Below are positions 22,485 through 33,729 of a stretch of DNA of 64,000 bases, piece after piece; position 1 is the stretch's first letter, and each line of letters starts with the position of its first letter. The position numbers were made by a program, and so were the translations under genes. The notes beneath the pieces were generated by a model. It ran no database searches. It worked only from the letters and a program-made list of their open reading frames with translations, and was not told the origin of the DNA. The stretch is from positions 259,690 to 323,689 of the forward strand of contig JACTAT010000013.1 of the NCBI GenBank assembly GCA_014526335.1, written 5' to 3'. This DNA is from Chrysaora quinquecirrha (lineage: Eukaryota > Cnidaria > Scyphozoa > Semaeostomeae > Pelagiidae).

Positions 22485-24240
22485 TAAGGAACGGGCTGAA
22501 TATTGTAAATAATTTCAGGACTAAGGAGCAGGACTAAGAAATAGGACACTGAAGACCATGAGTAATTTTAGGACTGAGGAACAGGATTAAAGAATGGGAC
22601 CAAAGACTATCAGGAACATGAACAGTAATAAGACTGTGGAATAGGATGAAGAAAAGGGACTGAATACCATGAATAATATTAGGACTAAGGAGCATGACTG
22701 ACAAGGCTGAAGAACAGGACCAAGGAACAGCACTGAACATCTGAACAATAACAAGACCAAGGAATGGGACCAAGGAACACGACTGGAGACCATGAATAAT
22801 ATCAGAACTAAGTTACTTAACCCTAATCCTACCGGGCTTTTTTTGATCTAACACAGCCGGGGAGGGGTGGATTCCACCCCCCCTCCATAAATTGCTCTCC
22901 AGTAGAGCTAGAGCAATTAAACTTGGCACAGGCATTGGCCAATGTATTAGGAGTAATGTTGGTAAATTGGGCGTCTCCCACTTCTATTATGACGTCATTG
23001 TGACATCATAATCAAACATGCTATCGACGTCGGTCAAAAATCGACCTTCCTTAATATCAATAGAAGTCCAGAAATTTCTTTACATTTTGTTGCTAGTAAC
23101 TATTTTCTCTTACCTTGCAAAGATTCAGTCAGTTCTGGTAAGATTTACTGGTAGAAATTGGCATTTATATGTGGTTTTTTCATCACCCCTTTCCATATAA
23201 GGCAATGTCACGTGACCCATTGTTATTATTTTGGGGATTTTTTTGTATCACATTGTAGCTTATACATATAGGCTTAAAGTCAGCCTGGTTTGGAAGCTTA
23301 CATCCATCACATAACAAAACAGTTTCAAGAAAAGCTTGAGGGGGGAGTGGATTCCACCCCCCCCCCCGGTAGGATTAGGGTTAAACAATAATAAAGCTGG
23401 CGAATAAAGCTAAGGAGTGGGAGTTAAACAATGATTAATTTCAGGATTAAAGAACAGGATAAACGACCGGAATTGAAGACCATGAACAATTTCAGGACTA
23501 ATGAATGTGAAAAATAACAAATTTGAGAAACAGGACTAAGGAGCTGGAGTGAAGACCCTGAATAATTACAGGACTAAGAAACAGGATAAAAAAGCGGGAC
23601 TTAACACCATGAATAATTTTAGGACTAAGGAACAGAATAAAGGAATGGGACTGAAGACCATGAGTAATTTCAGGACTAGGGAACAGGGTAAAGGAACGGC
23701 ACTGACGACCATGAATGATTTCAGGGTTAAGGAGCATGAACAGTAACAGGACTAAGAAAGAGGATTAAGGAGCGGGACTGAAAGCCATTAGTAATTTCAG
23801 GACTCAGGAACAGGGTAAAGGAGTGGAACTGAAGACTATGAATAATTTGAAGACTTAGAAACATGATAAAGAAACGGGACTGAAAACCATGAATACTTTC
23901 AGGACTAAGGAACAGGATAAAGGAGCGAGACTGAAGACTATGAATAATTTCAGGACTAAGGAACAGGATACAGGAGCTGGACTGAAGACCATGAGTAATT
24001 TCCGAACTAAGGAACAGGATGGGGGAGCGGGACTGAAGACTATAAATAATTTCTGGACTAAGGAACAGGATGGGGGAGCGGGACTGAAGACTATAAATAA
24101 TTTCTGGACTAAGGAACAGGGCAAAGGAATGGGGTTGAAGACCATGAATATGAACAATAACAAGAACATGAACATGAACAATAACAAGACTGAGGAACAG
24201 GACCAAGTATTGGGACGGAATCTTTCAATTCTTTCAGGAG
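22485..24240 (+). repeat. 51/76-bp tandem array 1
   Basis: Many imperfect copies of a unit such as GGACTGAAGACCATGAATAA then TTTCAGGACTAAGGAACAGG, about 51 bp long, with a longer form of about 76 bp that adds an AACAATAACAAGACTGAGG segment. Because 51 is a multiple of three, a plus-strand frame at 23889-24332 repeats a 17-residue pattern (TMNNFRTKEQDKGA), but similar open frames exist on the other strand and no gene is implied. The array is interrupted by the TTAA-flanked element at 22821-23380. A second array lies at 37630-38560. Confidence 0.85.
22821..23380. mobile_element. TTAA-flanked inverted-repeat element, copy 1
   Basis: Ends are CCCTAATCCTACCGGG and its reverse complement CCCGGTAGGATTAGGG, each directly flanked by TTAA (22817-22820 and 23381-23384), the signature of a piggyBac-type insertion. 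Inside the tips, GGGGTGGATTCCACCCC-type palindromes occur at both ends. Internal blocks match the copy at 61179-61670 and, in reverse, 1851-2060. There is no transposase, so it must be mobilised in trans. Confidence 0.85.
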
Positions 24241-24399
24241 TAATCAAGGAACAGACCATAGGCAAAGAGAACGCTGTACACTTACTAATTTCAAACTTAA
24301 GAACATCATTGTGGACTAAAACAGAGGAATAGAACTGTGATTGGCACTGGGAAAAGGGACCATGGAGTAGGACCAAGGAAAACAACTCAAGATTAGAAA

Positions 24400-24480
24400 C
24401 TAAGTGAGGCAGAGGTCCGTGAGACGAATGTCCTTGCGAGGCGGTGGTCAGAGACGGGCCCGGGCTAGTTGCGAAGGAAT
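24400..24480 (+). repeat. Closing block of a satellite unit after array 1
   Basis: GAGGCGGTGGTCAGAGACGG followed by GCCCGGGCTAGT matches the last segment of the satellite units (compare 38760-38830). Satellite block 1 ends here. Confidence 0.55.
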
Positions 24481-24679
24481 AAAGCAAACCATGCATAGAT
24501 TGAACATTTCATGAAACATTGTTAATTATTTCATATTTTTGATGCAGCCATGCATTAGAAGATTGTAGCAAATGGCCCTGCAAAGCATCAATGAAACGTA
24601 AGCCTTCATTTTATTATACAAAGTTTTGAATGTGACAAGCGCCTTTACGACTGGTATTACTTTTTACGGAAATCGATTA

Positions 24680-24990
24680 GATGAAGCAGCATCTTCTTCA
24701 ACAGCCTCATAGCCTCATCAGAGCCGTAGGCACCATTGAAGCCAAACCAATCTTGTTTTCCCTTCCGAACCATGGAAATTCCTACAGGCCATTTTCTGAT
24801 GTTGTCAGCCCAGGCTGTTCTTCTTCTTCCTCTCTTATTTTTCCCCTATATCTCGCCATCAATTGACGCCATGATTTCACTTTCTAGTCTCCGTTTCCTG
24901 TGCGTATATTTTGCAATCATTCTCCTTTTTATCTTGATGACAAGAGAGTCCAGAAAGAGGTCAAACCTTCCTCCGGCTGTCAATTCTGCA
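24680..24990 (-). pseudogene. LINE reverse-transcriptase C-terminal remnant
   Basis: On the minus strand the translation contains ESEIMASIDGEI, a stop, then KRGRRRTAWADNIRKW, resembling the conserved 'GxRRRGRPRxxWxDDI..W' tail of RTE/CR1-like reverse transcriptases. It is truncated at both sides and carries at least one stop. Confidence 0.65.
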
Positions 24991-25441
24991 AGTTAACCTT
25001 CCTCGTTTCATAAAATTGGTATAAGGTCGCGTATGTTTTTGATGCTTGGACGGTACTTTCCTAGACAATTTGGCAAGTGTCCCCCAAGTGCCCCCCGCCT
25101 CGTTCACTCGTTCCTTCCGTCCCTCGTCCCAGCGTCCTCCTCTCTCGATCTTTCCCGCCGAAAGTCCCCTCGTTTCCATATATCGGAGAGAGGCTGACAT
25201 GAAAGCAAAATGGCGAGTGGCGAGAGCAAGCAAGACGAGAATTACCATCGAGAGAGGGCGATGTGTACAGTATGTCATGTTTATGTAAAGTATCTATGTG
25301 CTAGTTATCATATACACGCATAATCATGCTTGAACCTGAAGTACACCAAACCAAGATAATTACAGAATATGTCGATGTGAATTATTATGATAAATGAAGA
25401 ATTAATTGATATGGTATTTTGTGGATGCTTGCCCCCCTATT
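24991..25441. other. No gene recognised
   Basis: This includes a short, more GC-rich stretch (about 25070-25260), then AT-rich sequence up to the left end of the KDZ-type transposon. Confidence 0.35.
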
Positions 25442-26073
25442 AGTAACGTTACCTGACAATTACGGGCCTGAAAAATACGGGCTTTCAAAGCGGGCGCCGA
25501 ATTTACAATAGGCTTCTTCCTAACAATCGAGTTGTATTATCTCTCGTTGTTTTCTATTCATATGCGACATGTTAACAACAATTGCCGAAATCAAAATTAA
25601 TTCGTACCTAATAACAAAAGCTGAAATCCCCTAAAGAGGGTAGTGCAAATCATTAATAGAAATGACACCTGGTTTTTGGGTAAAGGGTTCAGGGTTACTA
25701 AGGGGTTGCTAAATGCTAACGAAACTCTGTGAGCAAGTTTGTTGTCAGCAGTTTTAGAAGAAGTTCAGAGAGGTTACTCCGAAAAGTTATTATATTTAAA
25801 ATTCATGTTTTGATTTGTTTAACACACAAAGCGCTGGTTTCTTCAGAATGACTAAAAAGAAGAAAGTAAAAGTGTGTTACATGATATTACTTGAAGTTAT
25901 TACTGCACAAATGTTTTCTGTTTTGAATTTTCTTCGATTTATGCTTGAAACTTCTTGCAGTGCCCTTGATTTGATAGAACACGCATATATTGTCACGAAA
26001 TGCTGTCGGTAAAGCTTTTTATTTTGAGTTAGGAATTAAGGCGAATGACACAGTTTCGGTAGGTAAGTTCTTT

Positions 26074-27135
26074 GGACCTCGAGACGCCCAAGCCCAGACT
26101 TCAAGACCCCAGGCCCCGACCCTAGGACCCCATAAAAATACTGAGATACTGAAGATATATAAAAAATAATAGCAAAAGCTTTGATATTCTGTTGCTATCC
26201 AATTCCTAGAATTATAAGTTCATAATAATTATATAATTCGGATATAAAATCCTGGTCTTTCTAACATTCTGATAATGACACACAAAAACAGAGCAATTTT
26301 AGAACCCAAAAACCAGCATAAGAAGCAATTTAAGAATCGAAGGCCAAAAAAGAATTCGAAAGTAATTCGAAGCAACATCGATATAGCAGCTATTAGATTC
26401 ACTACATAAGTCCCACTGCTCCACTCGATTTTGTTGTTGTTCTTTCCTACAATCGCTCAGTCTGTTGGAGTGAATCAAAATAAGGGGAGCGTAAACTAGA
26501 GACTCGTGTCGTGAGTCTACAGCTAGACTTATGACATTCCTCCCACTCTTTTAGAAACGGCTTCTAATAACTACATACAACGGCATAATTCTGTTTACTC
26601 AGATTAGGACAAGCATTTTTCTTTGTACTACTAACGTTTTTTGCATGCTACACATCGAAAGTGTTTCTCGATATTATTCAGATTTATTTCATTGCAGCTG
26701 TTTCAAGAATAAACATAAAACTTTTTCCCATACAAGCAATTTCATATATATATGAACATGTGTTTTTGCCAACCGCATCGTCTCAATTTCTTTTCACTGC
26801 CAAAATTGTGTAAATAGGATTGCTTTTATGATGTTTCTTCAGTATGGCTGTATTTTCAATTAAAAAATTGCCTCAATTTTTAGTTTTGATTCAAAAATTG
26901 ATTTATTTTCATGTTTTTGTGTCATAATTCAGACTCGAGCAAGAATATAGGGTACAGTATTTCACGTAACTAATTTCGTAAACAAAAATCGTTGTCATGA
27001 ACTTTAAATTCTAGGAATTCGATTGCAATACATAATCAAATATTCGCCATTGTTTTCTAATATATATTTTCAATATTTGAGTATTTTTGGTTGGGGCCAA
27101 GGTCTTAGGTCTTCAGGTCTTGGGTCTTGAGGTCC
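26074..27135. mobile_element. Nested inverted-repeat element within the KDZ transposon
   Basis: The left end reads GGACCTCGAGACGCCCAAG and the right end, in reverse complement, GGACCTCAAGACCCAAGACC; similarity continues for about 45 bp through GGCCCC.ACC. The ~1.06 kb between is AT-rich and non-coding. No clear target duplication was seen, so an internal palindrome of the host transposon is also possible. Confidence 0.5.
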
Positions 27136-27337
27136 AGCGATGAGAACCTGCCCTGTCGGCGTTTCGGCAAAGGGTCAAGCTTAACTAAGCCAAGATCAAC
27201 TTAAATTTCTTAGCACGTATTCATCCTTTTCTTGAAAACAGCTAACCTTATGTGAGAGCTATTTGCCTTTGGAGTGAAAATGGAAATTGACGCTAGTTTT
27301 CTGACTTTTAGATACGATGATCAGCTAAGGAAAATAA

Positions 27338-30300
27338 ATGGATATCAAGACCTTTAATAAGTCATGCGTTGACCCCAACTGCTCTTCAGAGCAAGGTCAC
27401 AAACACCGTACTTTATGCGGTAAATCATTCAAAAATGCCTACAAACACAGTACTTTATGCGGTAAATCATTCAAAAATGCCTACAAACACTGTACTTTAT
27501 GCGGTAAATCATTCAAAAATGCCTACAAACACTGTACTTTATGCGGTAAATCATTCAAAAATGCCTACAAACACTGTACTTTATGCGGTAAATCATTCAA
27601 AAATGCCTACAAACACTGTACGTTATGCGGTAAATCATTCAAAAAAGCCTACAACAACGCAGGCATATAAAAGAAGCTCATCTTAGCAGAAGTGTTCATC
27701 ATGGAGATAACGTAATTTATCCCTGCAAAATTGCGCATGGGACAGAGCCTGATAAGCGAACATCTAGAGCTCATTTCCACTGTCCAATTTGCAAAAGAAC
27801 GGTATTCAATCGACAACCATTCATAGCACATTTAGAAAATCCGAAGAAAAAAATTTCAGAACCGAAAACTGAAATAAAGAGTAATTTGGAAATGGAAGGT
27901 TTAAATAAAGAATCTACGGAAGGGATTAACAAAGATGATAGTGTCAAGCTCAGTTCATGTCGCACAGATGCAAGCAAAAACATTGAGTGTCTTGTTTGTG
28001 GTAAGAAAATGCACAATAAAAGCCTTCCAATGCATATCAGAGATATACACAAACATAACACAAGTCGAATCGCGACCTGCGTGGACATGGAAAGAGGCAT
28101 TTTTATTGTGAGGAAAAACCTACTACGTGGGGTAGCATACCCAGTTCATGTCAAAAAAGTTGTGGCTAGATGTTCAACAGTTTCATGCGAGAGCGACACT
28201 TGTATGGTGGTGATGAACATAGCGTGGAGAAGTGGTTTAAAAGCAACAGAATGTGAACATCTAATGGAAGTGTCAAAAAATGCAAACTATCCGGAACCTT
28301 GCCTTCTTGAAGATAATTTCCTGAATGACTTGTCTGGCGATGGAGAATATAAATTGCTGAAGGATGAAAGTATTGCACAGTATCGAATGAGCCAGCAGAA
28401 AGCAATTGACGCAGAAACGGCTGTTATTGTCCTGGAGAGCTCTCGCTATTGGCATTTCTCTGTGTATGATGGAGACAAACACCACTATGGGAAGTATGGC
28501 CGGGTTGCTGTTACTGCTGATATGGAAATGGGCAATCTCAATTGTCGTTGCTGCAGACGGAGTAGATCTTGTCCACATAAAAGTGTTTGCTAATGGTATT
28601 TACATCAGTACGGCTTGCTTGATAAATTTTACAAGATTGAATTAGAAAATAAAGTTCCAACCTCTGAATTTTAAGAAGTATCTAACCTAGATGAGCCTCA
28701 GCAAGACATGGTTAACGGCAGTAGTAATAAAAAGATAGTTTACCCACCCCCTCTGACGAAAATAATATCAGAAGAATGTGCCAGTACCTATGAAAAAAGT
28801 ACCAGCAAACTTACCTGCCACTAGAAAAGCAGTTATCAAGAAGAAATATGTGCCTACTGAAACTCAGTGCCATTATTGCAACTGTTACCTTAGTGCACCG
28901 ATCTTAATAACAACGAAGGCAACCATCCTTTGCCTTGATGGTGTTTTTGACGAAGTTGAGACGTACTGTAAGCAATGTCCGAAATGTGAAATGTTTTACA
29001 GGTATCAGGAACACAATGATTTTATTCATAACTTTGATGACTCCTTTATGCTGGCAACGGAACATGTCTGTTGATAAGAGATCATCTTGGCCAGCATATT
29101 CCTATTGGAAGTTTCCTTTGCTCCTTGGAGAGAAGGCTAGAGCGAAAGATAAACCACTAGAGAACACTAAATGCCTACTTGTATTTTGATGCACTTACAG
29201 ATCATCAACACAGCTTTAACTGCATTATCTGTGGATATAATCCATCAATTCTTATAATGGACATTAACCAAAAAGTCTGTTTTAAGTGCCCCACTGACGA
29301 CCTACAGCTTCCTGACAATTATGATCAAGAACAATCTGATCTTGTAGAAAATCTGGGACTCTGTGGAAAAAGCAATGATCTTGCGAGGTATTCCAGACAG
29401 AACAGTGCGTGATTACGTAGTAAGTCCTAACCTCATTAAATGAGCTCCGTTTGTCGGTGCAAACAGTCGCCCTGGAGAAGTGCTGTATAACATAGAACAC
29501 AGGAAAGTAAAAAAAGAAACAGGAGAAATGGAGGAAGACTGCAGGGAGATGACAGAAGAGTGACTCTACGAGCTTCTGCACCACACTTCACTCCACGAAC
29601 TGAAAGCGCATCCAAAGAGCATCGGCTTGAAAGCGAAAGGTACCAAATTAGACATTATTCAGCAAATCAAGCAAAACTTAAGTAAAGATTTCTCAAAGTT
29701 CAGTAAAGTTTTTTCGAAAATGTGGGGCCACAGCGGTGGCTGGTTATCTGCTTCTTGTTAGCACGGTGTTTTTTATGCATTCAAGTTCATTCTACGATCT
29801 GAGAGCACTCGCGATTTTATTGACGTCATCTTGTCCATGAATTATCAGCCAAACGTGATAATTGTCGATATGGCACATATGGTAGCAGCCCACGGTGGAA
29901 AGAGAATGAAAGGTATGTTTGCACCCTTTGGAGATCGAGTTATTGACCCGACGAAAGAAAACATTGAAAAGGCAAAGACAGGCGATCTACATGTTTCCTT
30001 TCCCTGGCTTCGTGGTCTTACACAAGAGATTTTAGTCACCCTATAACGAAAAGTGACGGCCATCTATGCTTTTTTGACAGGTTTCACGAAACAAACTGTA
30101 AAAGGGAGGAAGATATTTTGCGTAGAGTAACATTGGTGGGGGAATTGCAATGCAATACGAATACTCAGTTATGAGAGCAGCTCTATTCGAAATTTGGTTA
30201 CGAAACACGATTTATAAATCAGATGAAACCTGTCAATCACATTTTCCTGTTTCGATCGAACGTAAACTTGTTTAACGAACGTATTAATAAGAAGACCATC

Positions 30301-31830
30301 ACAAACTTACGGAGGCAGTTTAAGCACGAAGTGGCAATAAATGAACAAGGACAAGTTCTTTTGAGCAGAGCAACAGCTCATAAAGATTCCAATTCAAATG
30401 TAAATCGAAACAGAAGTACGGAAACGTCAGAGGAATTGCACGCAAAGAGCAAAGAAACACTAAACTCTAAAGATTTCGAAATACGCAATGGCACAAAAGA
30501 CAACCCATTACAAGTAAACGACAACGATAAGAAATATTCTGGAGAAAATAATGTTTGGGTCAAAGAGTTATCTTTGACCACAAGAAACAAGATCACTATT
30601 CTTCAAGGAGGATGGGTAGATGACATTGTCATCAACACTGCATCTAGGCTGATGAGATCAATGTCTACAGAAGTTAATGGCTTGCAGGACGTTATCCTTG
30701 CCGAAAAACACGGCTTCTTAAATCCTGATGGCAGTGAACGCTTTGTGCAAATAATCAACATTAACAGAAATCACTGGATAACCATTTCTAATGTATTTGG
30801 GATTGTAAATACAATTACTGTATACGATAGTTTCAATGTACTTAATGTACGGAAAAGTTCCACTTCCACCAAGGCACACAACAGCGCAAGTATCAATGAC
30901 CGTCCAGAAAAGAAAAGAGCTCGAGAAATAGATGACGACACAGAGATACGATATCCGCTGAGATTAGAGGAAGCTGCTTGTCAACTATCCAAGTCAAAAA
31001 AGATCTTCATTGCAACGTCGCCAATTTCAGCCAACAACGGGGTGAAAATGACTGTGGTCTCTTTGCGATAGCATTCGCTGCGCGAATCACCGTGGGAAGA
31101 AATCCCATTGAAATGACTGTTGTCCAGTCAAATCTAAGACAACAGCTTGTCCACGCTTTCGAAGACATCAACATTGCTAGATATATCGACAAGGTCACAG
31201 TACCATCAACCACGCCTAGCAATAGAAACGTTTACAAATGGAAATGTAAGGTATCTGCCATTGTATGCCAGATGATGGTCTTCTGATGACAAACTATAGG
31301 AACTGTAACGAATGGTATCATGCTAGATTTGAAAGTGGAAATTTTTCAGACGAAACCTGGTGCTGTCGCAATTGCAGTGAAAATAAAAACAGCACTGCTG
31401 AAATGAATGCTATTGCCAATATCAGAAACAGTTATGAATTGAGGACAGAGTTATGTGGCATGTATGACGTTGTCAGGTCCCTTGTATTACGGTATCATTT
31501 ACCAGAAGGAGGAGGACGTATTTTTCTATGACGGACAAAGACTACCAACATTGTTTGATGCATCTTGAAAGAAGGAACACAGAAAGAATGGAAGTGACAC
31601 ACTATTGGGCTGCTTTGCAAGATTTCGTCATAATACTGTTTCCTGAAGCAATACGATATTTTGGAAACGTTGATACATGAAATGGCACATGCTGTCCAAT
31701 TTTGCACAAAATGGCTGGCCAAGATCACGGAAAAGAATTGAAGAAAGTGCTCGTTATATTGCAAGGACGGTGAAAGAAACTCAAGGTTTGCTGGGAAAAG
31801 ACTATCAGGACATCAACACAGATTAAAATA
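27338..31830 (+). pseudogene. KDZ/Zisupton-type transposase gene (zinc fingers, SWIM, SAP, Ulp1, PHD), frameshifted
   Basis: Segments appear in this order. C2H2-like fingers include CPICKRTVFNRQPFIAH (about 27778) and CLVCGKKMHNKSLPMH (about 27990). A SWIM finger CRCCRRSRSCPH ends near 28575. A cysteine cluster with YCKQCPKCEMFYRYQ and HNFDDSF lies at 28778-29074, and a second with CIICGYNPSILIMD at 29179-29320. A SAP-like LHELKAHPKSIGLKAKGTK follows near 29595. The likely transposase core contains NVIIVDMAHMVAAHGG near 29850. A Ulp1/C48 protease domain has His in NHWITI (about 30770), Asp in VYDSF and Cys in ENDCGLFA (about 31045). A PHD-like finger contains NCNEWYHARF (about 31300), where the usual Cys is Phe. 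At least five frame changes or stops break it, including one just before the protease Cys. This domain set is known from Zisupton-type elements; a DDE triad could not be assigned fully. Confidence 0.8.
27405..27660 (+). repeat. 42-bp in-frame tandem repeat inside the transposase
   Basis: Six near-identical 42-bp units encode the 14-residue repeat CTLCGKSFKNAYKH. Each is a half zinc finger: one Cys pair plus the core of a C2H2 finger without its second His arm. Only the last unit (KKAYNNAG) continues toward the natural finger sequence, after which the frame shifts at about 27660. The near-identity of the units suggests a recent slippage expansion in an already defective copy. Confidence 0.85.
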
Positions 31831-31911
31831 ACATACAAATGGCAAGAAAATTAACATAATATCAGAGCAACTTTTTAGTGTATTCTTCGTTTAATATTAT
31901 AGAGGCCTAAA

Positions 31912-32180
31912 CCCTAAATCCCTATTTGTAAGATAGAATTAGAACCCCGATTTTGGTGTTCTTGTCGTTTTGAAATCCTACAGGCCGGTATTTGTAAGAT
32001 AGAATTAGAACCCCGTTTTTGGTGTTCTTGTCGTTTTGAAAAAAAGGCCCGTTTTTGTAAGAAGAAATTAGAACCCCGTCTTTGGTGTTCTTGTCGTTTT
32101 GAAAAGAAGGCCCGTATTTGTAAGATAGAATTAGAACCCCGTTTTTGGTGTTAACGTCGTTTAAATCATAGACAGGCACG
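31912..32180 (+). repeat. Subterminal tandem repeat of the KDZ transposon
   Basis: About four copies of a ~65-70 bp unit (GTAAGATAGAATTAGAACCC then CGTTTTTGGTGTTCTTGTCG). Each unit carries a GGCCCGTATTTGTAAG motif that resembles the GGCCCGTATTTGTCAGG motif of the transposon tip. Such repeats could be extra transposase-binding sites. Confidence 0.75.
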
Positions 32181-32520
32181 TAATTGTAAGGCTTGTTATT
32201 GTCAGGGCTTGTTATTGTATAGGAACTCCGTGGATTATGAAACTCTGATACTCTTTACACTGATTACTTTCATACTTTGTTGTCTTTTTTACAAACTTAA
32301 AATCAAGTTTTAATTTTCATTTTAATCTTATACTACAAACTTAAAATTTTGTTTTAATTTCGCTGTTATTTTCATCATTATGATAGAAAACAATTGAAAC
32401 ACGATATGAGTTATTTATTATTTGAAAGAATCCATTGCTCATTCGGCGCCCGCTTTGAAAGCCCGTATTTGTCAGAAAAGCCCGTAATTGTCAGGCCCGT
32501 ATTTGTCAGGTAACGTTACT

Positions 32521-33320
32521 GATGCCGCTCGATGCTTGGCATGTAGGTATACGTACAGCTGCCTGTAAGTGTACAACACAAGAATAGTGCCTAGGTATAC
32601 CGAAAACAACGAACATGTCGATATGTAATAATTTGAATGTTTTGGTTTGCTTGCTGAAGGAAAGAACAACCAGAAAAAGTTCTTAACTGTTTATGAAAGG
32701 TTGCCTTATCGATGGATAGTAGTTATAATTAATGTTACCACTTGTAATTCTTATTCAGGCAGGCAATCGATGCAGTCCGGTACTAAACTGAAATTGAATG
32801 AATGTCAAGGATCAGAGATCCAGATTCACACATGATATAGCCTTTTATTGTTCCTGGTTGAGTTGACCAAACTCATTTCTTAGGCCTGGTAAAGTGGTGG
32901 GCTTTTGCCCTAAAAATGCAATTTCAATGACATTTGACTTGCAAAGCAATAGAAAAATGAAATCACATTGCTACGTAGGTGGACTTTACTTGAATGGCTT
33001 AAAACCTGAAGAAATATGGTAATAACCATGGTTAAAACATAAATTAGGAACAGGGATAATGCCTGATCCATGCCATAACAGTCATAGCCCTCCAAATATA
33101 AACCCATCAGACAGTCATGCTATGCCAATGGTTTTGTATTGCTGTGAAAGTCAATAGGGCTATGAACTCCATGATTAACACTGCATTTTTGAGGAATATA
33201 TTATATGTAATGTGTACATAGTTTAATCATGTATCTAGCAACTAAACCTTCCTCAGTCAAATGTCATATTAACTGACAATTTTCCTCGAAAATACCAGAC
33301 CTTCCTCAAAAATGACATAA
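32521..33320. other. No gene recognised
   Basis: Sequence between the KDZ transposon and a LINE remnant. No conserved exon or repeat was recognised. Confidence 0.35.
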
Positions 33321-33329
33321 GCAAGCAAA

Positions 33330-33725
33330 ACCTTCGTCCGGTTGGCAGCCGTGGAACCGTTGCTTTTTCTGGACTCTGGATGATAACATCATCTCCTTCA
33401 CGCCAATCCTTTCTCGGACCCATATATTCGTTTTTCTCTCTGTTTAGCTTGTTCTATAAACCCTCCTCCACCTCCACACCCACATCTTAAAGGATTGTAA
33501 CATTTTCATCATATATTTCAATCTCCTTATCTCTGCGCCGTAGAGCAATGTTCTCCATACCAAACTCTTGACTAGCACTACCTTATGCTCCGAATGATGT
33601 CTGCCGACTTCCAAATTGCTGTAAGCTGTATTGCTGAATTTCGAGCAATAGCAATTCTTCATCTAATCTCTTGGAAGCTCTCACTATCTTCCTTTATTAT
33701 CATCCTAGAGACATGAAATATTCAA
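33330..33725 (-). pseudogene. LINE reverse-transcriptase C-terminal remnant
   Basis: The minus-strand frame at 33662-33444 reads VKSLVWRTLLYGAEIRRLK followed by an aromatic/basic stretch (MWVWRWRR), matching the common 'SLVWSTLLYGAETW..K....L.AFEMWCWRR' block of RTE-like reverse transcriptases. Downstream the similarity fades with stops. It ends at the foldback element border. Confidence 0.72.
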
Positions 33726-33729
33726 CTAC

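Larger units (their letters stand above)
25442..32520 (+). mobile_element. KDZ/Zisupton-type DNA transposon, 7.1 kb, broken
   Basis: The left end (25442-25501) and the right end (32441-32520) are inverted repeats. Both begin AGTAACGTTACCTGACA and both reach GCTTTCAAAGCGGGCGCCGA; the right copy has an additional duplication of the 'CCTGACAATTACGGGC' motif. The coding region between them (27338-31830) has the domain set known from the KDZ superfamily. I could not find a matching 8-bp target duplication outside the tips. The element also contains a nested inverted-repeat element at 26074-27135 and subterminal tandem repeats at 31915-32175. It lies between the two satellite blocks. Confidence 0.82.

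Noticed and set aside
23889..24332. Plus-strand 147-codon frame with a 17-residue repeat
   Set aside because: It is a by-product of a 51-bp tandem repeat lacking stops; long frames exist on the other strand too.
27405..27660. CRISPR-like array (regular 42-bp repeats)
   Set aside because: There are no spacers, the units are contiguous and in frame, and this is a eukaryotic genome.
31676..31690. HEMAH, a zinc-protease-like HExxH motif after the PHD-like segment
   Set aside because: It lies in a broken stretch in a different frame from its neighbours, with no supporting third ligand; probably coincidence.
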